Assembly (NCBI RefSeq): GCF_014174515.1
Contig: NZ_JACJUG010000010.1
Span: 1 to 64,000 of the forward strand
Length of the DNA stretch: 64,000 nucleotides
Source: Mitsuaria sp. WAJ17
Lineage (GTDB): Bacteria > Pseudomonadota > Gammaproteobacteria > Burkholderiales > Burkholderiaceae_C
Reading direction: 5' to 3'
A model generated the notes under the pieces. The model searched no databases, was not told where the DNA came from, and saw only the letters and a list, made by a program, of their open reading frames with translations. The stretch's first letter is position 1; each line of letters starts with the position of its first letter. This document shows positions 36,210 to 48,210 of the stretch, one piece after another. The position numbers and the translations under genes are program-made.

Positions 36210-36692
36210 ATGACCCATCTGACCCGCTTCCTGGCGCTCAGCGCCACCCTGTTCGGCCTGGTGGCCTGCGCCACCGCCCCGGCACCGGCCCCGCTGGCCG
36301 ACACCCTGGGCCGCGATCCCCAGCTGAGCACCTTCAACCGCCTGGTCGCGCAGGCCGGCCTCACCGAGGAACTGCGCGCCGCCGGCCCGCTGACCGTGTT
36401 CGCACCCTCCGACGAGGCCTTCAAGGCCCTGCCCGCCGCCACCCTGGACAAGCTCAGCCAGGACAAGGAGCAGCTCAAGGCCGTCCTGCACCTGCACATG
36501 CTGGCCAGCAAGCTGCCGGCTGCTGAGGTGAAGAACAGCACCCCCAAGAGCCTGCAAGGCAGCGCCCTGGCCCTGGCGCGCGCGGGTGATTTCGTGACGG
36601 TGGAAGATGCCGTGGTCCAGCGTGCCGACATCGGCGCCACCAACGGTGTCGCCCATGTGATCGACCGCGTGCTGCTGCCGGCCAAGAAGTAA
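36210..36692 (+). CDS. Fasciclin (FAS1)-domain lipoprotein
   Basis: A 160-residue protein with a lipoprotein signal (lipobox LVAC, Cys20) and a single FAS1 domain: LSTFNRLVAQAGLTEELRAA, GPLTVFAPSDEAFKALP (H1 motif-like) and GVAHVIDRVLLP (H2 motif-like). FAS1 domains mediate adhesion or small-ligand binding; the bacterial role is not fixed. It likely sits in the outer or inner membrane facing the periplasm. It lies between glmM and pstS, where related genomes often have nothing, and has its own Pho-box set and a GGAG site before ATG 36210. A terminator follows. Confidence 0.9.
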   Translation: MTHLTRFLALSATLFGLVACATAPAPAPLADTLGRDPQLSTFNRLVAQAGLTEELRAAGPLTVFAPSDEAFKALPAATLDKLSQDKEQLKAVLHLHMLASKLPAAEVKNSTPKSLQGSALALARAGDFVTVEDAVVQRADIGATNGVAHVIDRVLLPAKK

Positions 36693-36743
36693 GCCGGCGG
36701 ACGGCTCCTCGGCCGGCGCATCTCAAGACCAAGCACCAAAGCA

Positions 36744-36772
36744 AAGGGCGCCTTCACAGGCGCCCTTTTTTT
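36744..36772 (+). terminator. Intrinsic terminator after the fasciclin gene
   Basis: Stem AAGGGCGCC/GGCGCCCTT with a 6-nt loop and seven Ts. It lies between this gene and the converging glmM; the minus-strand reading has only AAAGC-derived Ts (GCTTTG), so it acts mainly on the plus strand. Confidence 0.9.
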
Positions 36773-36790
36773 GACCGCGCGCTGAACGAA

Positions 36791-38125
36791 TCAGCCGCGC
36801 ACGGTAGCCGCCATGCGCTCGGCGCAGGACTGGGCCAGAGCCGCATCGCTAGCCTCGACCATCACACGCAGCAGCGGCTCGGTGCCGGAGGCGCGAATCA
36901 GCACGCGGCCACGTTCACCCAGCTCAGCCGTCACCTCGGCCTGCACGCGGGCCAGCTCGGCGTTGCCCTTCCAGTCCTGCCCGGGTTGCATGCGGACGTT
37001 GATCAGGGTCTGCGGGAACAGGGTCACCCCCTCCAACTGCTCGGCCAGGCTCTTGCCGGTGCGGCAGATGGCGGACAGCACGAGCAGCGCGCTGACCATG
37101 CCGTCGCCCGTGGTGTGCTTGTCCAGGGCCAGCAGGTGGCCCGAGCCCTCGCCGCCCAGCTGCCAGCCGCGCGAGATCAGCTCTTCCAGCACGTAGCGGT
37201 CACCCACCTTGGCGCGGACGAAATCGACATCGCGCCTCTTGAGGGCAAGCTCGACGGCCATGTTGGTCATCAGGGTGCCCACGGCGCCCGGCACACGCTG
37301 GCCCTGGGCCAGGCGGTCTGCAACCATCACATAGAGCAGCTCGTCGCCGTTGTAGAGACGGCCAGCGGCATCGACGAACTGCAGGCGGTCAGCGTCGCCA
37401 TCCAGCGCGATGCCGTAGTGCGCCCCGTGTTCCTTGACGGCTTTCACCAGCGCAGCCGGTGCCGTGGCGCCCACGCCATCATTGATGTTGAAGCCGTCCG
37501 GGCTGCAGCCAATGGAGATCACCTCGGCGCCCAGCTCATGGAGCACGTCGGGCGCCACGTGATAGGCCGCGCCATGGGCCGCATCGACCACCAGCTTCAG
37601 GCCGCGCAGGCTCAAGTCCTGGCTGAAGGAGGCCTTGCAGAACTCGATGTACCGGCCACGGGCATCCTGCAGGCGGCGGGCACGCCCCAGGCTGGCGGAG
37701 TCCACCCAGGAGGCCGGCTCTTCCAGGGCCTGCTCGACGGCGATCTCCCAGGCATCGGGCAGCTTCTCGCCCTTGGCGGAGAAGAACTTGATGCCGTTGT
37801 CCGCAAAGGGGTTGTGGGAGGCCGAGATCACCACACCCAGGTCCTGGCGCAGAGCGCGCGTGAGGTAGGCGACGCCTGGCGTGGGCAGCGGACCCGTGAG
37901 CCAGACGTCCACGCCGGCCGAGGCAAAGCCGGCTTCCAGCGAGGACTCCAGCATGTAGCCGGAGATGCGCGTGTCCTTGCCGATCAGCACACTGGGGCGT
38001 GCGGCGCCATTGCGGCGCAGCACCTTGCCCACGGCATGGCCCAGGCGCAGCATGAAGTCCGGCGTGATCGGCGATTGGCCGACGGTACCGCGGATACCGT
38101 CAGTCCCGAAATAGCTACGGCTCAT
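36791..38125 (-). CDS. glmM: Phosphoglucosamine mutase
   Basis: A 444-residue GlmM converting glucosamine-6-phosphate to glucosamine-1-phosphate for peptidoglycan and LPS. The active-site phosphoserine is S103 in VISASHNPF; the opening [13 protein letters not shown], the metal loop [11 protein letters not shown] and the sugar-binding GEGSGH and [12 protein letters not shown] are intact. ATG at 38125 is the family start. It is 53 nt downstream of folP on the same strand, in the conserved rlmE-ftsH-folP-glmM order. Confidence 0.98.
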   Translation of the reverse strand: MSRSYFGTDGIRGTVGQSPITPDFMLRLGHAVGKVLRRNGAARPSVLIGKDTRISGYMLESSLEAGFASAGVDVWLTGPLPTPGVAYLTRALRQDLGVVISASHNPFADNGIKFFSAKGEKLPDAWEIAVEQALEEPASWVDSASLGRARRLQDARGRYIEFCKASFSQDLSLRGLKLVVDAAHGAAYHVAPDVLHELGAEVISIGCSPDGFNINDGVGATAPAALVKAVKEHGAHYGIALDGDADRLQFVDAAGRLYNGDELLYVMVADRLAQGQRVPGAVGTLMTNMAVELALKRRDVDFVRAKVGDRYVLEELISRGWQLGGEGSGHLLALDKHTTGDGMVSALLVLSAICRTGKSLAEQLEGVTLFPQTLINVRMQPGQDWKGNAELARVQAEVTAELGERGRVLIRASGTEPLLRVMVEASDAALAQSCAERMAATVRG

Positions 38126-38178
38126 TGCGAGCTTCCTCCGAATTTTGAATGGGTGGCATTCTCGCCGATCAGACCGGC

Positions 38179-39012
38179 TCAGGCGCCTGCGCCACCGCCG
38201 GCCCCCCATACCTGCAGGGCGTCCACGGTGGCGGCCACATCGTGCACGCGCAGCACCCGCGCCCCATGGCTGAGGGCCAGCAGCGCTGCCGCCAGACTGC
38301 CAGGCAGTCGCTGCTCAACCGTACGCCCCGTAACAACTCCGATGGCCGACTTGCGCGAAAGACCCGCCAGCAGGGGGTAGCCCAGGGCCTTCAGCTCCGC
38401 CTGACGGCGCAGCAGCTCGAAGTTCTGCTCGACAGTCTTGGCGAATCCGTAGCCCGGGTCCAGCACGATGCGTTCGGCGGCCACGCCCTTTGTCCGCAGG
38501 GCCTGGGCACGCTCGCTCAGGAATTGAGCCACCTCCGCCACCACATCGGCATAGTCGGTCAGGGACTGCATGCTGCCGGAGTCCCCGCGCATGTGCATGA
38601 GGCAGGCGCCCAGTTGCGGATGCGCCAGCATCACCGCCTCGGCGCCAGGGTCACGCAGGGCGAGGATGTCATTGAGGATGTCCACGCCGAGGTCGGCTGC
38701 ACGACGCATCAGCTCCGCCTTGCAGGTATCGATGGACACCGGCACGCCCAGGCTCAGCGCGCCGCGCAGCACGCCCTCGATGCGCTGCCATTCCTCGTCC
38801 GCACTGAGCCGCGGCGCACCCGGCCGGCTGGACTCGCCCCCGATATCCAGGATGTGCGCCCCCTCCTTCAGCAGCTGCTCGCAGTGCGCCAGCGCCGCAG
38901 CAGTGCCAGCATGCCGGCCGCCATCGGAGAAGGAATCGGGCGTCGCGTTGACGATGCCCATGACCTGCGGGGTCCGGAGGTCAATGCGAAAGCGGGTGGT
39001 CTGCCAGAACAT
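38179..39012 (-). CDS. folP: Dihydropteroate synthase
   Basis: A 277-residue DHPS, joining p-aminobenzoate to the pterin in folate synthesis; target of sulfonamides. TIM-barrel signatures: [59 protein letters not shown] and [14 protein letters not shown]. The usual residue patterns for sulfonamide sensitivity are not changed in an obvious way. ATG at 39012 starts [12 protein letters not shown]; an upstream frame would run through the ftsH terminator. Confidence 0.97.
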   Translation of the reverse strand: MFWQTTRFRIDLRTPQVMGIVNATPDSFSDGGRHAGTAAALAHCEQLLKEGAHILDIGGESSRPGAPRLSADEEWQRIEGVLRGALSLGVPVSIDTCKAELMRRAADLGVDILNDILALRDPGAEAVMLAHPQLGACLMHMRGDSGSMQSLTDYADVVAEVAQFLSERAQALRTKGVAAERIVLDPGYGFAKTVEQNFELLRRQAELKALGYPLLAGLSRKSAIGVVTGRTVEQRLPGSLAAALLALSHGARVLRVHDVAATVDALQVWGAGGGAGA

Positions 39013-39054
39013 CGTTAAGGGAGCCAGCGCCGGCTCCGTCAGGTCGGTGAAAAG

Positions 39055-39083
39055 AAAAAGGCCCGTCTCTGGGAGACAGGCCT
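39055..39083 (-). terminator. Intrinsic terminator between ftsH and folP
   Basis: On the minus strand AGGCCTGTCTC pairs with GAGACGGGCCT (one T-G wobble) around a 3-nt loop, then TTTTTC. It sits 20 nt after ftsH, so folP-glmM transcription is at least partly separated from ftsH. Confidence 0.85.
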
Positions 39084-39102
39084 CGCGCTTCAAAGCAGCA
39101 GG

Positions 39103-40989
<1,887 letters not shown>

Positions 40990-41148
40990 CGCGACTCCTT
41001 ATTCCATTCCACATGCCGCAGGGAGCGGCTGATGCACGGCATATGGGGTTGATTCTATTGCAGTCAAGAGCTGAGGCCGGATTGTCAAATCCTTGCCGCG
41101 CTATAGCCAAAAGTCGCGCTTGCGATCTGGGCGTCACCGGGGCTTGAT

Positions 41149-41817
41149 CTACTTCAAACCCATGCCGACCAGAAAGGTCTCGGCCGAGCGGTCTCGGGAG
41201 GCCTTGGGCTTGACGGCTCTCACCTTCCTGAAAGCCTTCTTAAACATTTCCACCAATTGGTTGTAGCCACTGCCATGGAAGACCTTGGCCACCAGAGCGC
41301 CCTCGGGCTTGAGGTGTTGCTGGGAGAAATCGATGGCCAGCTCGATCAGGTGCTCGATACGGGCGGCATCGGTGATCTCGATGCCGGAAAGGTTGGGCGC
41401 CATGTCCGAGACGACCACGTCCACCGGCTTGCCGTCCAGCGCTGCCTCCAGCGCATGGAGGACGGCCTCCTCGCGGAAGTCACCCTGGATGAACTGCACG
41501 CCCTCGACGGGCTCGAACTCGAGCAGGTCCAGCGCGATGATGGTGCCATTGAGCTCACCCACCGCAGCGCCACCCGCCCCCGCCTGCTTGGGCGCGAACC
41601 TGCGGCGCAGGTACTGGCTCCAGGCACCGGGCGAGGCGCCCAGATCGACGACCACCTGGCCCGGCTTGATCAGCCGCAGCTCTTCGTCGATCTCCTTGAG
41701 CTTGTAGGCCGCACGGGAGCGGTAGCCCTCCTTCTGGGCCTGGCGCACATAAGGGTCGTTGACGTGGTCATTGAGCCACGCCTTGTTGATCTTCTTGCTT
41801 TTGCTGTCGATTTTCAT
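41149..41817 (-). CDS. rlmE: 23S rRNA 2'-O-methyltransferase (U2552)
   Basis: A 222-residue RlmE/FtsJ enzyme that methylates U2552 in the A-loop. SAM-binding motif [15 protein letters not shown] and the K-D-K-E tetrad are visible (K near [14 protein letters not shown] in [12 protein letters not shown] in [11 protein letters not shown] in SAETFLVG). It has an insert around [16 protein letters not shown] 41817 ([15 protein letters not shown]) is used. It is divergent from yhbY with 31 bp between starts. Confidence 0.97.
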   Translation of the reverse strand: MKIDSKSKKINKAWLNDHVNDPYVRQAQKEGYRSRAAYKLKEIDEELRLIKPGQVVVDLGASPGAWSQYLRRRFAPKQAGAGGAAVGELNGTIIALDLLEFEPVEGVQFIQGDFREEAVLHALEAALDGKPVDVVVSDMAPNLSGIEITDAARIEHLIELAIDFSQQHLKPEGALVAKVFHGSGYNQLVEMFKKAFRKVRAVKPKASRDRSAETFLVGMGLK

Positions 41818-41836
41818 GATTTGGAGCGTCTGGCCC

Positions 41837-41843
41837 GATAATA
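41837..41843. promoter_or_regulatory. Overlapping divergent -10 elements of rlmE and yhbY
   Basis: The 7-bp block GATAATA reads GATAAT on the plus strand (7 nt before the yhbY ATG) and TATTAT on the minus strand (about 21 nt before the rlmE ATG). No good -35 was found for either. If the plus-strand -10 is real, yhbY would be almost leaderless; it has no Shine-Dalgarno sequence. Confidence 0.4.
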
Positions 41844-41848
41844 CGGCC

Positions 41849-42322
41849 ATGCCTGCGATTCAACTGACCCCTGCCCAGCGCAAGGAAAAACGTGCCGACG
41901 CCCATCACCTCGACCCCGTCGTGATGATTGGCGCCGATGGACTCACACCCGCTGTCGTGAAGGAAACCGACCACGCCCTGAAGGCCCACGGCCTGATCAA
42001 GGTCCGCGTGATGTCGGATGACCGCGAGATGCGTGGCGCCATTCTCGACCAGCTCGCCGACGAGCTTGACGCCGCCCCCATCCAGCACATCGGCAAGCTG
42101 CTGATCCTGTGGCGCCCCATCCCCGAGAAGGAGCGCAACGAGCGCGAAGGCGGCATGCCCGCGCCCAAGGTGGTGAAGATCGTCAAGTTCTCCAAGAACG
42201 GCAACAGCCGCCCCACCATCAAGAAGGTCCAGTTGCTGGGCAACCAGCGCGTGGCCCAAGGTGGCGAGATCAAGCGTGCCAAGCCCAAGCAGCGCAGCGT
42301 GAAGAAGCGCGTCGCCGACTGA
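41849..42322 (+). CDS. yhbY: YhbY/CRM-domain RNA-binding protein
   Basis: A 157-residue protein. Residues 1-95 form a CRM domain ([48 protein letters not shown]), associated with pre-50S ribosomal subunits. The GxxG-like loop is present in the middle. Unlike the ~97-residue E. coli protein it carries ~60 extra residues, basic and probably disordered ([27 protein letters not shown]). It is divergent from rlmE, as in E. coli. Confidence 0.93.
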   Translation: MPAIQLTPAQRKEKRADAHHLDPVVMIGADGLTPAVVKETDHALKAHGLIKVRVMSDDREMRGAILDQLADELDAAPIQHIGKLLILWRPIPEKERNEREGGMPAPKVVKIVKFSKNGNSRPTIKKVQLLGNQRVAQGGEIKRAKPKQRSVKKRVAD

Positions 42323-42344
42323 ACACCGCCGACACCAGCCGGCC

Positions 42345-42380
42345 AGGACCGCCGCCCTCGGGCGCCGGTCCTCTTTTTTT
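42345..42380 (+). terminator. Intrinsic terminator after yhbY
   Basis: AGGACCG...CGGTCCT outer stem with CGCC/GGCG inside, loop CTCG, then seven Ts. Confidence 0.85.
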
Positions 42381-42392
42381 GCAATCGATGAC

Positions 42393-42818
42393 TCAGCGGC
42401 GGCTGGTGCGCCAGGCCAGGCCCAGCACCAGCACCAGCTTGACCGCGAACACCGCGGACGAGAGGCCGTGCAGGGCACCAAAGCTGAGGGCGCCCTGCCC
42501 TGCCCGCGCCTGAGCCATCAGCGGCTGCAAGCCGTAGTAGCCCAGCACCACGCAGAACAGCGCCCCCAACGGCAGCAACAGCTCCGGCGTGGTGATGCGC
42601 GAAGCCTCGGCCTCGCGCTGCACGCGCCGCTCCATCATCACCAGCAGCAACCCGAGCAGCAGACCCAACTGCGCATCCAGCTCGAACAGCCGCCCCACAT
42701 AGTGCCCCGCCTCCGGCCGAGCCAGCACGCCAAACGCCACCGGCGCTGCGACACCAGCCACGCATAGAAGAAAGCCGCCCCACAGGGCGGCCAGCAAGGC
42801 CCGAACACGTATCAGCAT
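42393..42818 (-). CDS. DUF4149-like four-helix membrane protein
   Basis: A 141-residue inner-membrane protein with four hydrophobic helices (LLAALWGGFLLCVAGVAAPV, FELDAQLGLLLGLLLVM, LLLPLGALFCVVLGYYGL, HGLSSAVFAVKLVLVLGLAW). The G.....AP..FG pattern in helix 1 and the HG.S...... helix 4 are typical of the DUF4149/TMEM205-like family. Function unknown. It lies downstream of greA on the same strand, a common place for it in Burkholderiales. Confidence 0.82.
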   Translation of the reverse strand: MLIRVRALLAALWGGFLLCVAGVAAPVAFGVLARPEAGHYVGRLFELDAQLGLLLGLLLVMMERRVQREAEASRITTPELLLPLGALFCVVLGYYGLQPLMAQARAGQGALSFGALHGLSSAVFAVKLVLVLGLAWRTSRR

Positions 42819-42913
42819 CGGCAGGCTCCGTTGACAGGAGCCACCACACCCTGAGCCCCCGCACGGCCTTCCCGAGTGAAGGCCGGGGATCCGGCTCTAC
42901 CGGGCCCTCGGCC

Positions 42914-42953
42914 TTGCCCCCTCGAGGGGGCCGGCGAAGCCGGTAGGGGGCGG
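42914..42953. repeat. Back-to-back GC palindromes abutting greA
   Basis: GCCCCCTCGAGGGGGC (16-nt perfect palindrome, 42916-42931) runs into CCGGCGAAGCCGG (42931-42943), followed by a TAGGGGGCGG tail. It looks like the extragenic palindromes scattered through some Burkholderiales genomes. No second copy was found in this window. Confidence 0.55.
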
Positions 42954-43430
42954 TCAGACATACCGGACTTCGACGATCTCATAGCGCTTGACACCCCCAG
43001 GCGCATGCACCTCGGCCACGTCGCCGGCTTCCTTGCCAATCAGCGCGCGCGCGATGGGCGAGGAGATGGAGATCAGGCCCAGCTTCAGGTCGGCCTCGTC
43101 GTCGCCGACGATCTGGTAGGTCACTTCGTTGCCGGAGGCTTCCTCCTCCAGGTCCACCGTGGTGCCAAACACCACCTTGCCGCCAGCATCCACGTCCGCC
43201 GGGTCGATGACCTGGGCGGCCGCCAGCTTGCCCTCGATCTCCAGGATGCGGCCTTCGATGAAGCCCTGCTTGTCCTTGGCAGCCTCGTACTCGGCGTTCT
43301 CAGACAGATCACCCTGGGCACGCGCCTCGGCGATGGCATTGATCACGGCATGACGCTCGACTGTCTTGAGTCGATGCAGTTCTTCCTTCAGCTTTTCAGC
43401 GCCGCGCTTGGTCAGAGGGATCGTGGCCAT
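42954..43430 (-). CDS. greA: Transcript cleavage factor GreA
   Basis: A 158-residue GreA, which rescues backtracked RNA polymerase by stimulating transcript cleavage. The N-terminal coiled coil carries the acidic tip in [16 protein letters not shown] (Asp/Glu pair), and the C-terminal FKBP-like domain has [17 protein letters not shown]. Start ATG 43430 is the family start. It lies downstream of carB, the usual Burkholderiales order carA-carB-greA. Confidence 0.97.
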   Translation of the reverse strand: MATIPLTKRGAEKLKEELHRLKTVERHAVINAIAEARAQGDLSENAEYEAAKDKQGFIEGRILEIEGKLAAAQVIDPADVDAGGKVVFGTTVDLEEEASGNEVTYQIVGDDEADLKLGLISISSPIARALIGKEAGDVAEVHAPGGVKRYEIVEVRYV

Positions 43431-43457
43431 ACATAGAACCTTGATTGACAAAACAAG

Positions 43458-43494
43458 ACCGCCGCAGGGACTCGCTAGGAGCCGCAGCGGCGGT
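43458..43494. terminator. Hairpin between carB and greA
   Basis: An 8-bp stem (ACCGCCGC/GCGGCGGT) with a 21-nt loop. The plus-strand reading has TTTTT right after it; on the coding (minus) strand CTTGTTTT follows. It could cut down readthrough from carB into greA. Confidence 0.6.
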
Positions 43495-43548
43495 TTTTGA
43501 GGCCGGACCGGCGCCCAAAGCTTGGGAGCGGTCCGGCAGGTCTGCAGT

Positions 43549-46500
43549 TTAGTGCAGTTCGGTGTGCAGTTCCTGCAGGGATTGCACGAGCAGGCCATCC
43601 TTGTGCTTCATCCCCTCCACGGCAGCCTCGCAGCCCGCCATGGTGGTGTAGTAGGTCACGCGGTTGGCCAGGGCGGCCTGGCGAATGTGACGGCTGTCGG
43701 CGATGGCAGTGCGGGTCTCGTCCACGGTGGTGAAGACGAGCTGGATGTCGCCGCCCTTGATCATGTCAACGATGTGAGGGCGGCCGTCCTTGACCTTGTT
43801 GACCAGTTGCACCGGCACGCCCGCCTCGCTGATGGCCGCAGCCGTGCCCTTGGTGGCGACAACGCCGAAGCCCAGCGCATGCAGATCACGAGCAACGGCG
43901 ACCGCACGGGACTTGTCGTTGTTCTTCACCGTGATCAGCACATTGCCCTGGCGCGGCAGGCGGCTGCCAGCCCCCAACTGGCTCTTGAGCATGGCCTCGC
44001 CGAAGGTGCGTCCGGCCCCCATGACTTCGCCCGTCGAACGCATTTCCGGGCTGAGGATGGGGTCCACGCCGGGGAACTTGTTGAAGGGGAAGACGGCTTC
44101 CTTGACGCTGAAGTACGGCGGCACCACCTCGTGGGGCACCTCACCCTTGCGGTCCTTCTGCTGGGCCAGCTTCTGGCCGGCCATGCAGCGGGCCGCGATC
44201 TTGGCCAGTTGCTGGCCCGTGGCCTTGGACACGAAGGGCACGGTGCGCGAGGCGCGCGGGTTCACTTCCAGCACGTAGACCTGGTTCTCGCCCAGGCCCT
44301 TGGTGACGTCACCCTGGATCGCGAACTGCACGTTCATCAAGCCGACCACCTTCAGTGCGCGAGCCATGGCCGCCGACTGGCGGCGAAGCTCGTCCTGCAA
44401 CTCGGCAGACAGGGTGTACGGCGGCAGCGAGCAGGCGGAGTCGCCCGAGTGGATGCCAGCGGCCTCCACGTGCTCCATGATGCCGCCGATCATCACCGCC
44501 TCACCATCGGAGATGCAGTCCACATCGACCTCGACAGCGTCTTGCAGGAAGTGGTCCAGCAGCACGGGGGACTTGTCGGAGACGCGCACCGCTTCGCGCA
44601 TGTAGCGCTCCAGGTCCTTGTCGCCGTGCACGATCTCCATCGCACGGCCGCCCAGCACATAGCTCGGGCGCACGACCAGCGGGTAGCCGATCTCCTGGGC
44701 CAGGGCCACGGCCTCGTCCTCGCTGCGCGCAGTGCGGTTGGGCGGCTGCTTCAGGCCCAGCTCATGCAGCAGCTTCTGGAAGCGCTCGCGGTCCTCTGCG
44801 ATGTCAATGGAATCGGGCGTCGTGCCGATGATGGGCACGCCGTTGGCTTCCAGGTCCAGGGCCAGCTTCAGCGGCGTCTGGCCGCCGTATTGCACGATCA
44901 CGCCGACGGGCCTTTCCTTATCGACGATCTCCAGCACGTCTTCCAGGGTCACCGGCTCGAAGTAGAGGCGGTCCGAGGTGTCGTAGTCGGTCGATACGGT
45001 CTCAGGATTGCAGTTGACCATGATGGTCTCGTAGCCGTCCTCGCGCATGGCGAGAGCGGCATGGACGCAGCAGTAGTCGAATTCGATGCCCTGGCCGATC
45101 CGGTTCGGGCCACCGCCCAGCACCATGATCTTCTTCTTGTCCGTCGGCGCGGCCTCGCACTCCTCGTCATAGGTGGAGTACATATAGGCGGTCTGCGTCT
45201 CGAACTCGGCGGCGCAGGTGTCAACCCGCTTGTAGACCGGGCGGATGCCCTGTGCGTGGCGAGCGCGGCGCACTTCGTGCTGGTTGGTGCCCAGCAGCTT
45301 GGCGATGCGCTTATCGGAAAAGCCCTTCTGCTTCAGGAAGCGCAGCTCATCCTTGCTCAGCGAGGCCAAGGCGCGGCCCTTGAGGGTTTGTTCGATCTGG
45401 ATCAGCTGCTCGATCTGGGCCAGGAACCAGGGGTCCACGGCGGTCTCGTCGAAAACCTCCTGCAGGCTCATGCCGATGCGGAAAGCGTCGGCCAGGAAGA
45501 GAATGCGCTCGGGGCCGGGCTCGCCGATTTCCTGAACGATTTCTTCACGATCGGTCGAGCGCTCGGTCAGGCCGTCGATGCCGGTCTCCAGGCCGCGCAG
45601 AGCCTTCTGGAACGATTCCTGGAAGCTGCGGCCCATGGCCATCACTTCACCCACGGACTTCATCTGCGTGGTCAGGTGCGAATCGGCCATCGGGAACTTC
45701 TCGAAGGCAAAGCGCGGAATCTTGGTGACCACGTAATCGATCGAGGGCTCGAAGGACGCCGGGGTCGCACCGCCGGTGATGTCGTTCTTCAGCTCGTCCA
45801 GCGTATAGCCCACGGCCAGTTTGGCGGCCACCTTGGCGATCGGGAAGCCCGTGGCCTTGGAGGCCAGCGCCGACGAGCGCGACACGCGCGGGTTCATCTC
45901 GATCACGATCATGCGACCGTTCTTGGGGTTGATCGAGAACTGCACGTTCGAGCCACCGGTGTCCACGCCGATCTCGCGCAGGATGGCGATGGAAGCGTTG
46001 CGCAGCAGCTGGTACTCCTTGTCGGTCAGCGTCTGCGCCGGGGCCACGGTGATGGAGTCACCGGTGTGGATGCCCATGGGGTCCAGATTCTCGATGGAGC
46101 ACACGATGATGCAGTTGTCCGCCTTGTCGCGGACCACTTCCATCTCGTATTCCTTCCAGCCGATCAGCGATTCCTCGATGAGCAGCTCGTTGGTAGGCGA
46201 GAGGTCCAAGCCGCGCTTGCAGATTTCCTCGAATTCCTCGGGGTTGTAGGCAATACCACCGCCGGTGCCGCCCAACGTGAAGCTGGGGCGAATCACCATG
46301 GGGAAGCCCGCGCCGCCGATCTCGGCATGGATGCGCTTCTGCACGGCCCAGGCCTCTTCCATGGTGTGGGCAATGCCGGACTTGGCCGAGTCCAGGCCGA
46401 TCTTGGTCATTGCGTCCTTGAACTTCAGGCGGTCTTCCGCCTTCTCGATGGCCTTCTCGTTCGCGCCAATCATCTCCACGTTGTACTTGGCCAGCACGCC

Positions 46501-46815
46501 GTGCTTGTGCAGGTCCAGGGCGCAGTTCAGCGCGGTCTGGCCGCCCATGGTGGGCAGGACGGCGTCCGGACGCTCCTTGGCGATGATCTTCTCGACCACC
46601 TGCCAGGTGATGGGCTCGATATAGGTCACATCGGCCGTGTCCGGGTCCGTCATGATGGTCGCAGGATTGCTGTTGACCAGGATGACCTTGTAGCCTTCCT
46701 CGCGCAGGGCCTTGCAGGCCTGGGCGCCGGAGTAGTCGAACTCGCAGGCCTGACCGATGATGATGGGGCCGGCGCCGATGATGAGAATGCTCTTGATGTC
46801 GCTGCGTTTTGCCAT
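43549..46815 (-). CDS. carB: Carbamoyl-phosphate synthase large subunit
   Basis: A 1088-residue CarB that makes carbamoyl phosphate from ammonia, bicarbonate and ATP for arginine and pyrimidine synthesis. Two ATP-grasp halves are seen: the first opens [22 protein letters not shown] and has [14 protein letters not shown]; the second has [19 protein letters not shown] and [13 protein letters not shown]. The C-terminal MGS-like allosteric domain (~residues 960-1070) contains [19 protein letters not shown], where UMP/ornithine bind in relatives. It follows carA after 24 nt. Confidence 0.98.
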   Translation of the reverse strand: MAKRSDIKSILIIGAGPIIIGQACEFDYSGAQACKALREEGYKVILVNSNPATIMTDPDTADVTYIEPITWQVVEKIIAKERPDAVLPTMGGQTALNCALDLHKHGVLAKYNVEMIGANEKAIEKAEDRLKFKDAMTKIGLDSAKSGIAHTMEEAWAVQKRIHAEIGGAGFPMVIRPSFTLGGTGGGIAYNPEEFEEICKRGLDLSPTNELLIEESLIGWKEYEMEVVRDKADNCIIVCSIENLDPMGIHTGDSITVAPAQTLTDKEYQLLRNASIAILREIGVDTGGSNVQFSINPKNGRMIVIEMNPRVSRSSALASKATGFPIAKVAAKLAVGYTLDELKNDITGGATPASFEPSIDYVVTKIPRFAFEKFPMADSHLTTQMKSVGEVMAMGRSFQESFQKALRGLETGIDGLTERSTDREEIVQEIGEPGPERILFLADAFRIGMSLQEVFDETAVDPWFLAQIEQLIQIEQTLKGRALASLSKDELRFLKQKGFSDKRIAKLLGTNQHEVRRARHAQGIRPVYKRVDTCAAEFETQTAYMYSTYDEECEAAPTDKKKIMVLGGGPNRIGQGIEFDYCCVHAALAMREDGYETIMVNCNPETVSTDYDTSDRLYFEPVTLEDVLEIVDKERPVGVIVQYGGQTPLKLALDLEANGVPIIGTTPDSIDIAEDRERFQKLLHELGLKQPPNRTARSEDEAVALAQEIGYPLVVRPSYVLGGRAMEIVHGDKDLERYMREAVRVSDKSPVLLDHFLQDAVEVDVDCISDGEAVMIGGIMEHVEAAGIHSGDSACSLPPYTLSAELQDELRRQSAAMARALKVVGLMNVQFAIQGDVTKGLGENQVYVLEVNPRASRTVPFVSKATGQQLAKIAARCMAGQKLAQQKDRKGEVPHEVVPPYFSVKEAVFPFNKFPGVDPILSPEMRSTGEVMGAGRTFGEAMLKSQLGAGSRLPRQGNVLITVKNNDKSRAVAVARDLHALGFGVVATKGTAAAISEAGVPVQLVNKVKDGRPHIVDMIKGGDIQLVFTTVDETRTAIADSRHIRQAALANRVTYYTTMAGCEAAVEGMKHKDGLLVQSLQELHTELH

Positions 46816-46839
46816 TGTTTGTTCTCCTTCTCTTCGGCT

Positions 46840-48000
46840 TTAGGCCTTGGCCATCAGACCGATGAACCGGTCGAACAGGTAAGCGATGTCATGCGGACCC
46901 GGGCTCGCCTCGGGGTGGCCCTGGAAGCAGAAGGCAGGCTTGTCGGTGCGGGCCAGGCCTTGCAACGTGCCGTCAAACAGGCTGATGTGCGTGGGGCGCA
47001 GATTGGCTGGCAGCGTGGCGGCGTCCACAGCGAAGCCATGGTTCTGGCTGGTGATGGAGACGCGCTGGTTGTCCAGGTCTTTCACGGGGTGGTTGCCGCC
47101 GTGGTGACCGAACTTCATCTTGAAGGTCTTGGCGCCGCTGGCCAGGGCCATGATCTGGTGACCCAGGCAGATGCCGAAGGTCGGAATGCCTGCATCGATC
47201 AATTGGCGGGCCGCCTCGATGGCGTAGTCACAGGGTTCAGGATCCCCGGGGCCGTTAGAGAGGAAAACGCCATCCGGCTCCAGATCGAAGACCGCGCTGG
47301 CAGGCGTCTGGGCAGGCACGACAGTGATCTTGCAGCCGCGCGAGGCCAGCATGCGCAGGATGTTGCGCTTCACGCCGAAGTCGTAGGCCACCACGTGGAA
47401 CTTGGGCGCAGCCTGGTCGCCGTAGCCCTTGCCCAGGACCCACTCGGTCTGAGTCCAGCTCTCGCGCTCCGTGCGGGACACCACCTTGGCCAGGTCCTGG
47501 CCAGCCATGCTGGGGGCCGCCTTGGCGCGGGCGATGGCGTCGGCAACATGGGTCTCGGTGATCGCTTCACCCACTGGGAGCGCCAGGATGCAACCGTTCT
47601 GGGCGCCATGGGCGCGGAGCACACGGGTGAGGCGCCGGGTGTCGAGGCCGGCGATGGCCACCGTGCCTTCATCCTTCAAGTACTGCTGGAGGCTGCGCGT
47701 CTTTCGGAAATTGGAATCAAGGACGGGGACTTCCTTGACGATCAGACCTGCGGCAAAGATCTTCTGGGCCTCGACATCCTCGTCATTGACGCCATAGTTG
47801 CCGATATGCGGGTACGTCAGGGTGACGATCTGCCGGCAATAGCTGGGGTCGGTGAGGATTTCCTGGTAACCGGTGAGCGAGGTGTTGAACACCACTTCGC
47901 CGACGGTATGACCGGCGGCGCCGATCGAGGTGCCTTTGAAGACCGTGCCGTCTGCCAGGGCGAGGATCGCTGAGGGGGAGGAAAGCAGATCGGGCAGCAC
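46840..48000 (-). CDS. carA: Carbamoyl-phosphate synthase small subunit
   Basis: A 386-residue glutaminase subunit of CarAB. The class I amidotransferase triad is present: Cys in [13 protein letters not shown], His and Glu in [16 protein letters not shown]-terminal [14 protein letters not shown] and [12 protein letters not shown] are canonical. The start is a GTG at 48000 ([17 protein letters not shown]) with GGAG 6 nt upstream; an in-frame start 17 codons earlier lies inside the leader hairpin region. The leader contains a terminator-like hairpin (separate entry). Confidence 0.97.
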   Translation of the reverse strand: MLPDLLSSPSAILALADGTVFKGTSIGAAGHTVGEVVFNTSLTGYQEILTDPSYCRQIVTLTYPHIGNYGVNDEDVEAQKIFAAGLIVKEVPVLDSNFRKTRSLQQYLKDEGTVAIAGLDTRRLTRVLRAHGAQNGCILALPVGEAITETHVADAIARAKAAPSMAGQDLAKVVSRTERESWTQTEWVLGKGYGDQAAPKFHVVAYDFGVKRNILRMLASRGCKITVVPAQTPASAVFDLEPDGVFLSNGPGDPEPCDYAIEAARQLIDAGIPTFGICLGHQIMALASGAKTFKMKFGHHGGNHPVKDLDNQRVSITSQNHGFAVDAATLPANLRPTHISLFDGTLQGLARTDKPAFCFQGHPEASPGPHDIAYLFDRFIGLMAKA

Positions 48001-48036
48001 GGGATTCTCCGTTATTGTGCGCACCCAGCTCTGCTC

Positions 48037-48070
48037 TGAAAAAGCCGCCACACACCAGAGGTCTGAGGCG
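48037..48070 (-). terminator. Terminator-like hairpin in the carA leader (possible attenuator)
   Basis: On the minus strand AGCCGCC pairs with GGCGGCT around a ~17-nt loop, followed by TTTTTC. It ends about 36 nt before the carA GTG and lies after the likely promoter. In the leader AGGTCT (near 48105) could pair with AGACCT in the loop. This arrangement fits transcription attenuation of carAB. Confidence 0.55.
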
Positions 48071-48169
48071 GCTTGTGCGGTCCTGGGAAGTGCTTCCGAA
48101 AGACCTGAATCCGATGGGGAAACGGTTCGAGTTTCGCTGGGTGCGGGGTGGTTGCGGGTAAACCTGCTA

Positions 48170-48175
48170 AGTATA
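48170..48175 (-). promoter_or_regulatory. Likely -10 of the carAB promoter
   Basis: TATACT on the minus strand, about 170 nt before carA and after the terminator of the gene upstream. No clear -35 hexamer at 16-18 nt was found. Confidence 0.45.
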
Positions 48176-48210
48176 ACCGAGCAGGGTAATTACCGAGCGA
48201 AGTTCCGCAC

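Noticed and set aside
43522-47973. A 1483-codon open frame on the plus strand
   Set aside because: It lies wholly antisense to carB and carA, has no initiation signal and a His/Gln/Gly-rich product with no domain; it is a by-product of GC-rich codon use in the real genes.
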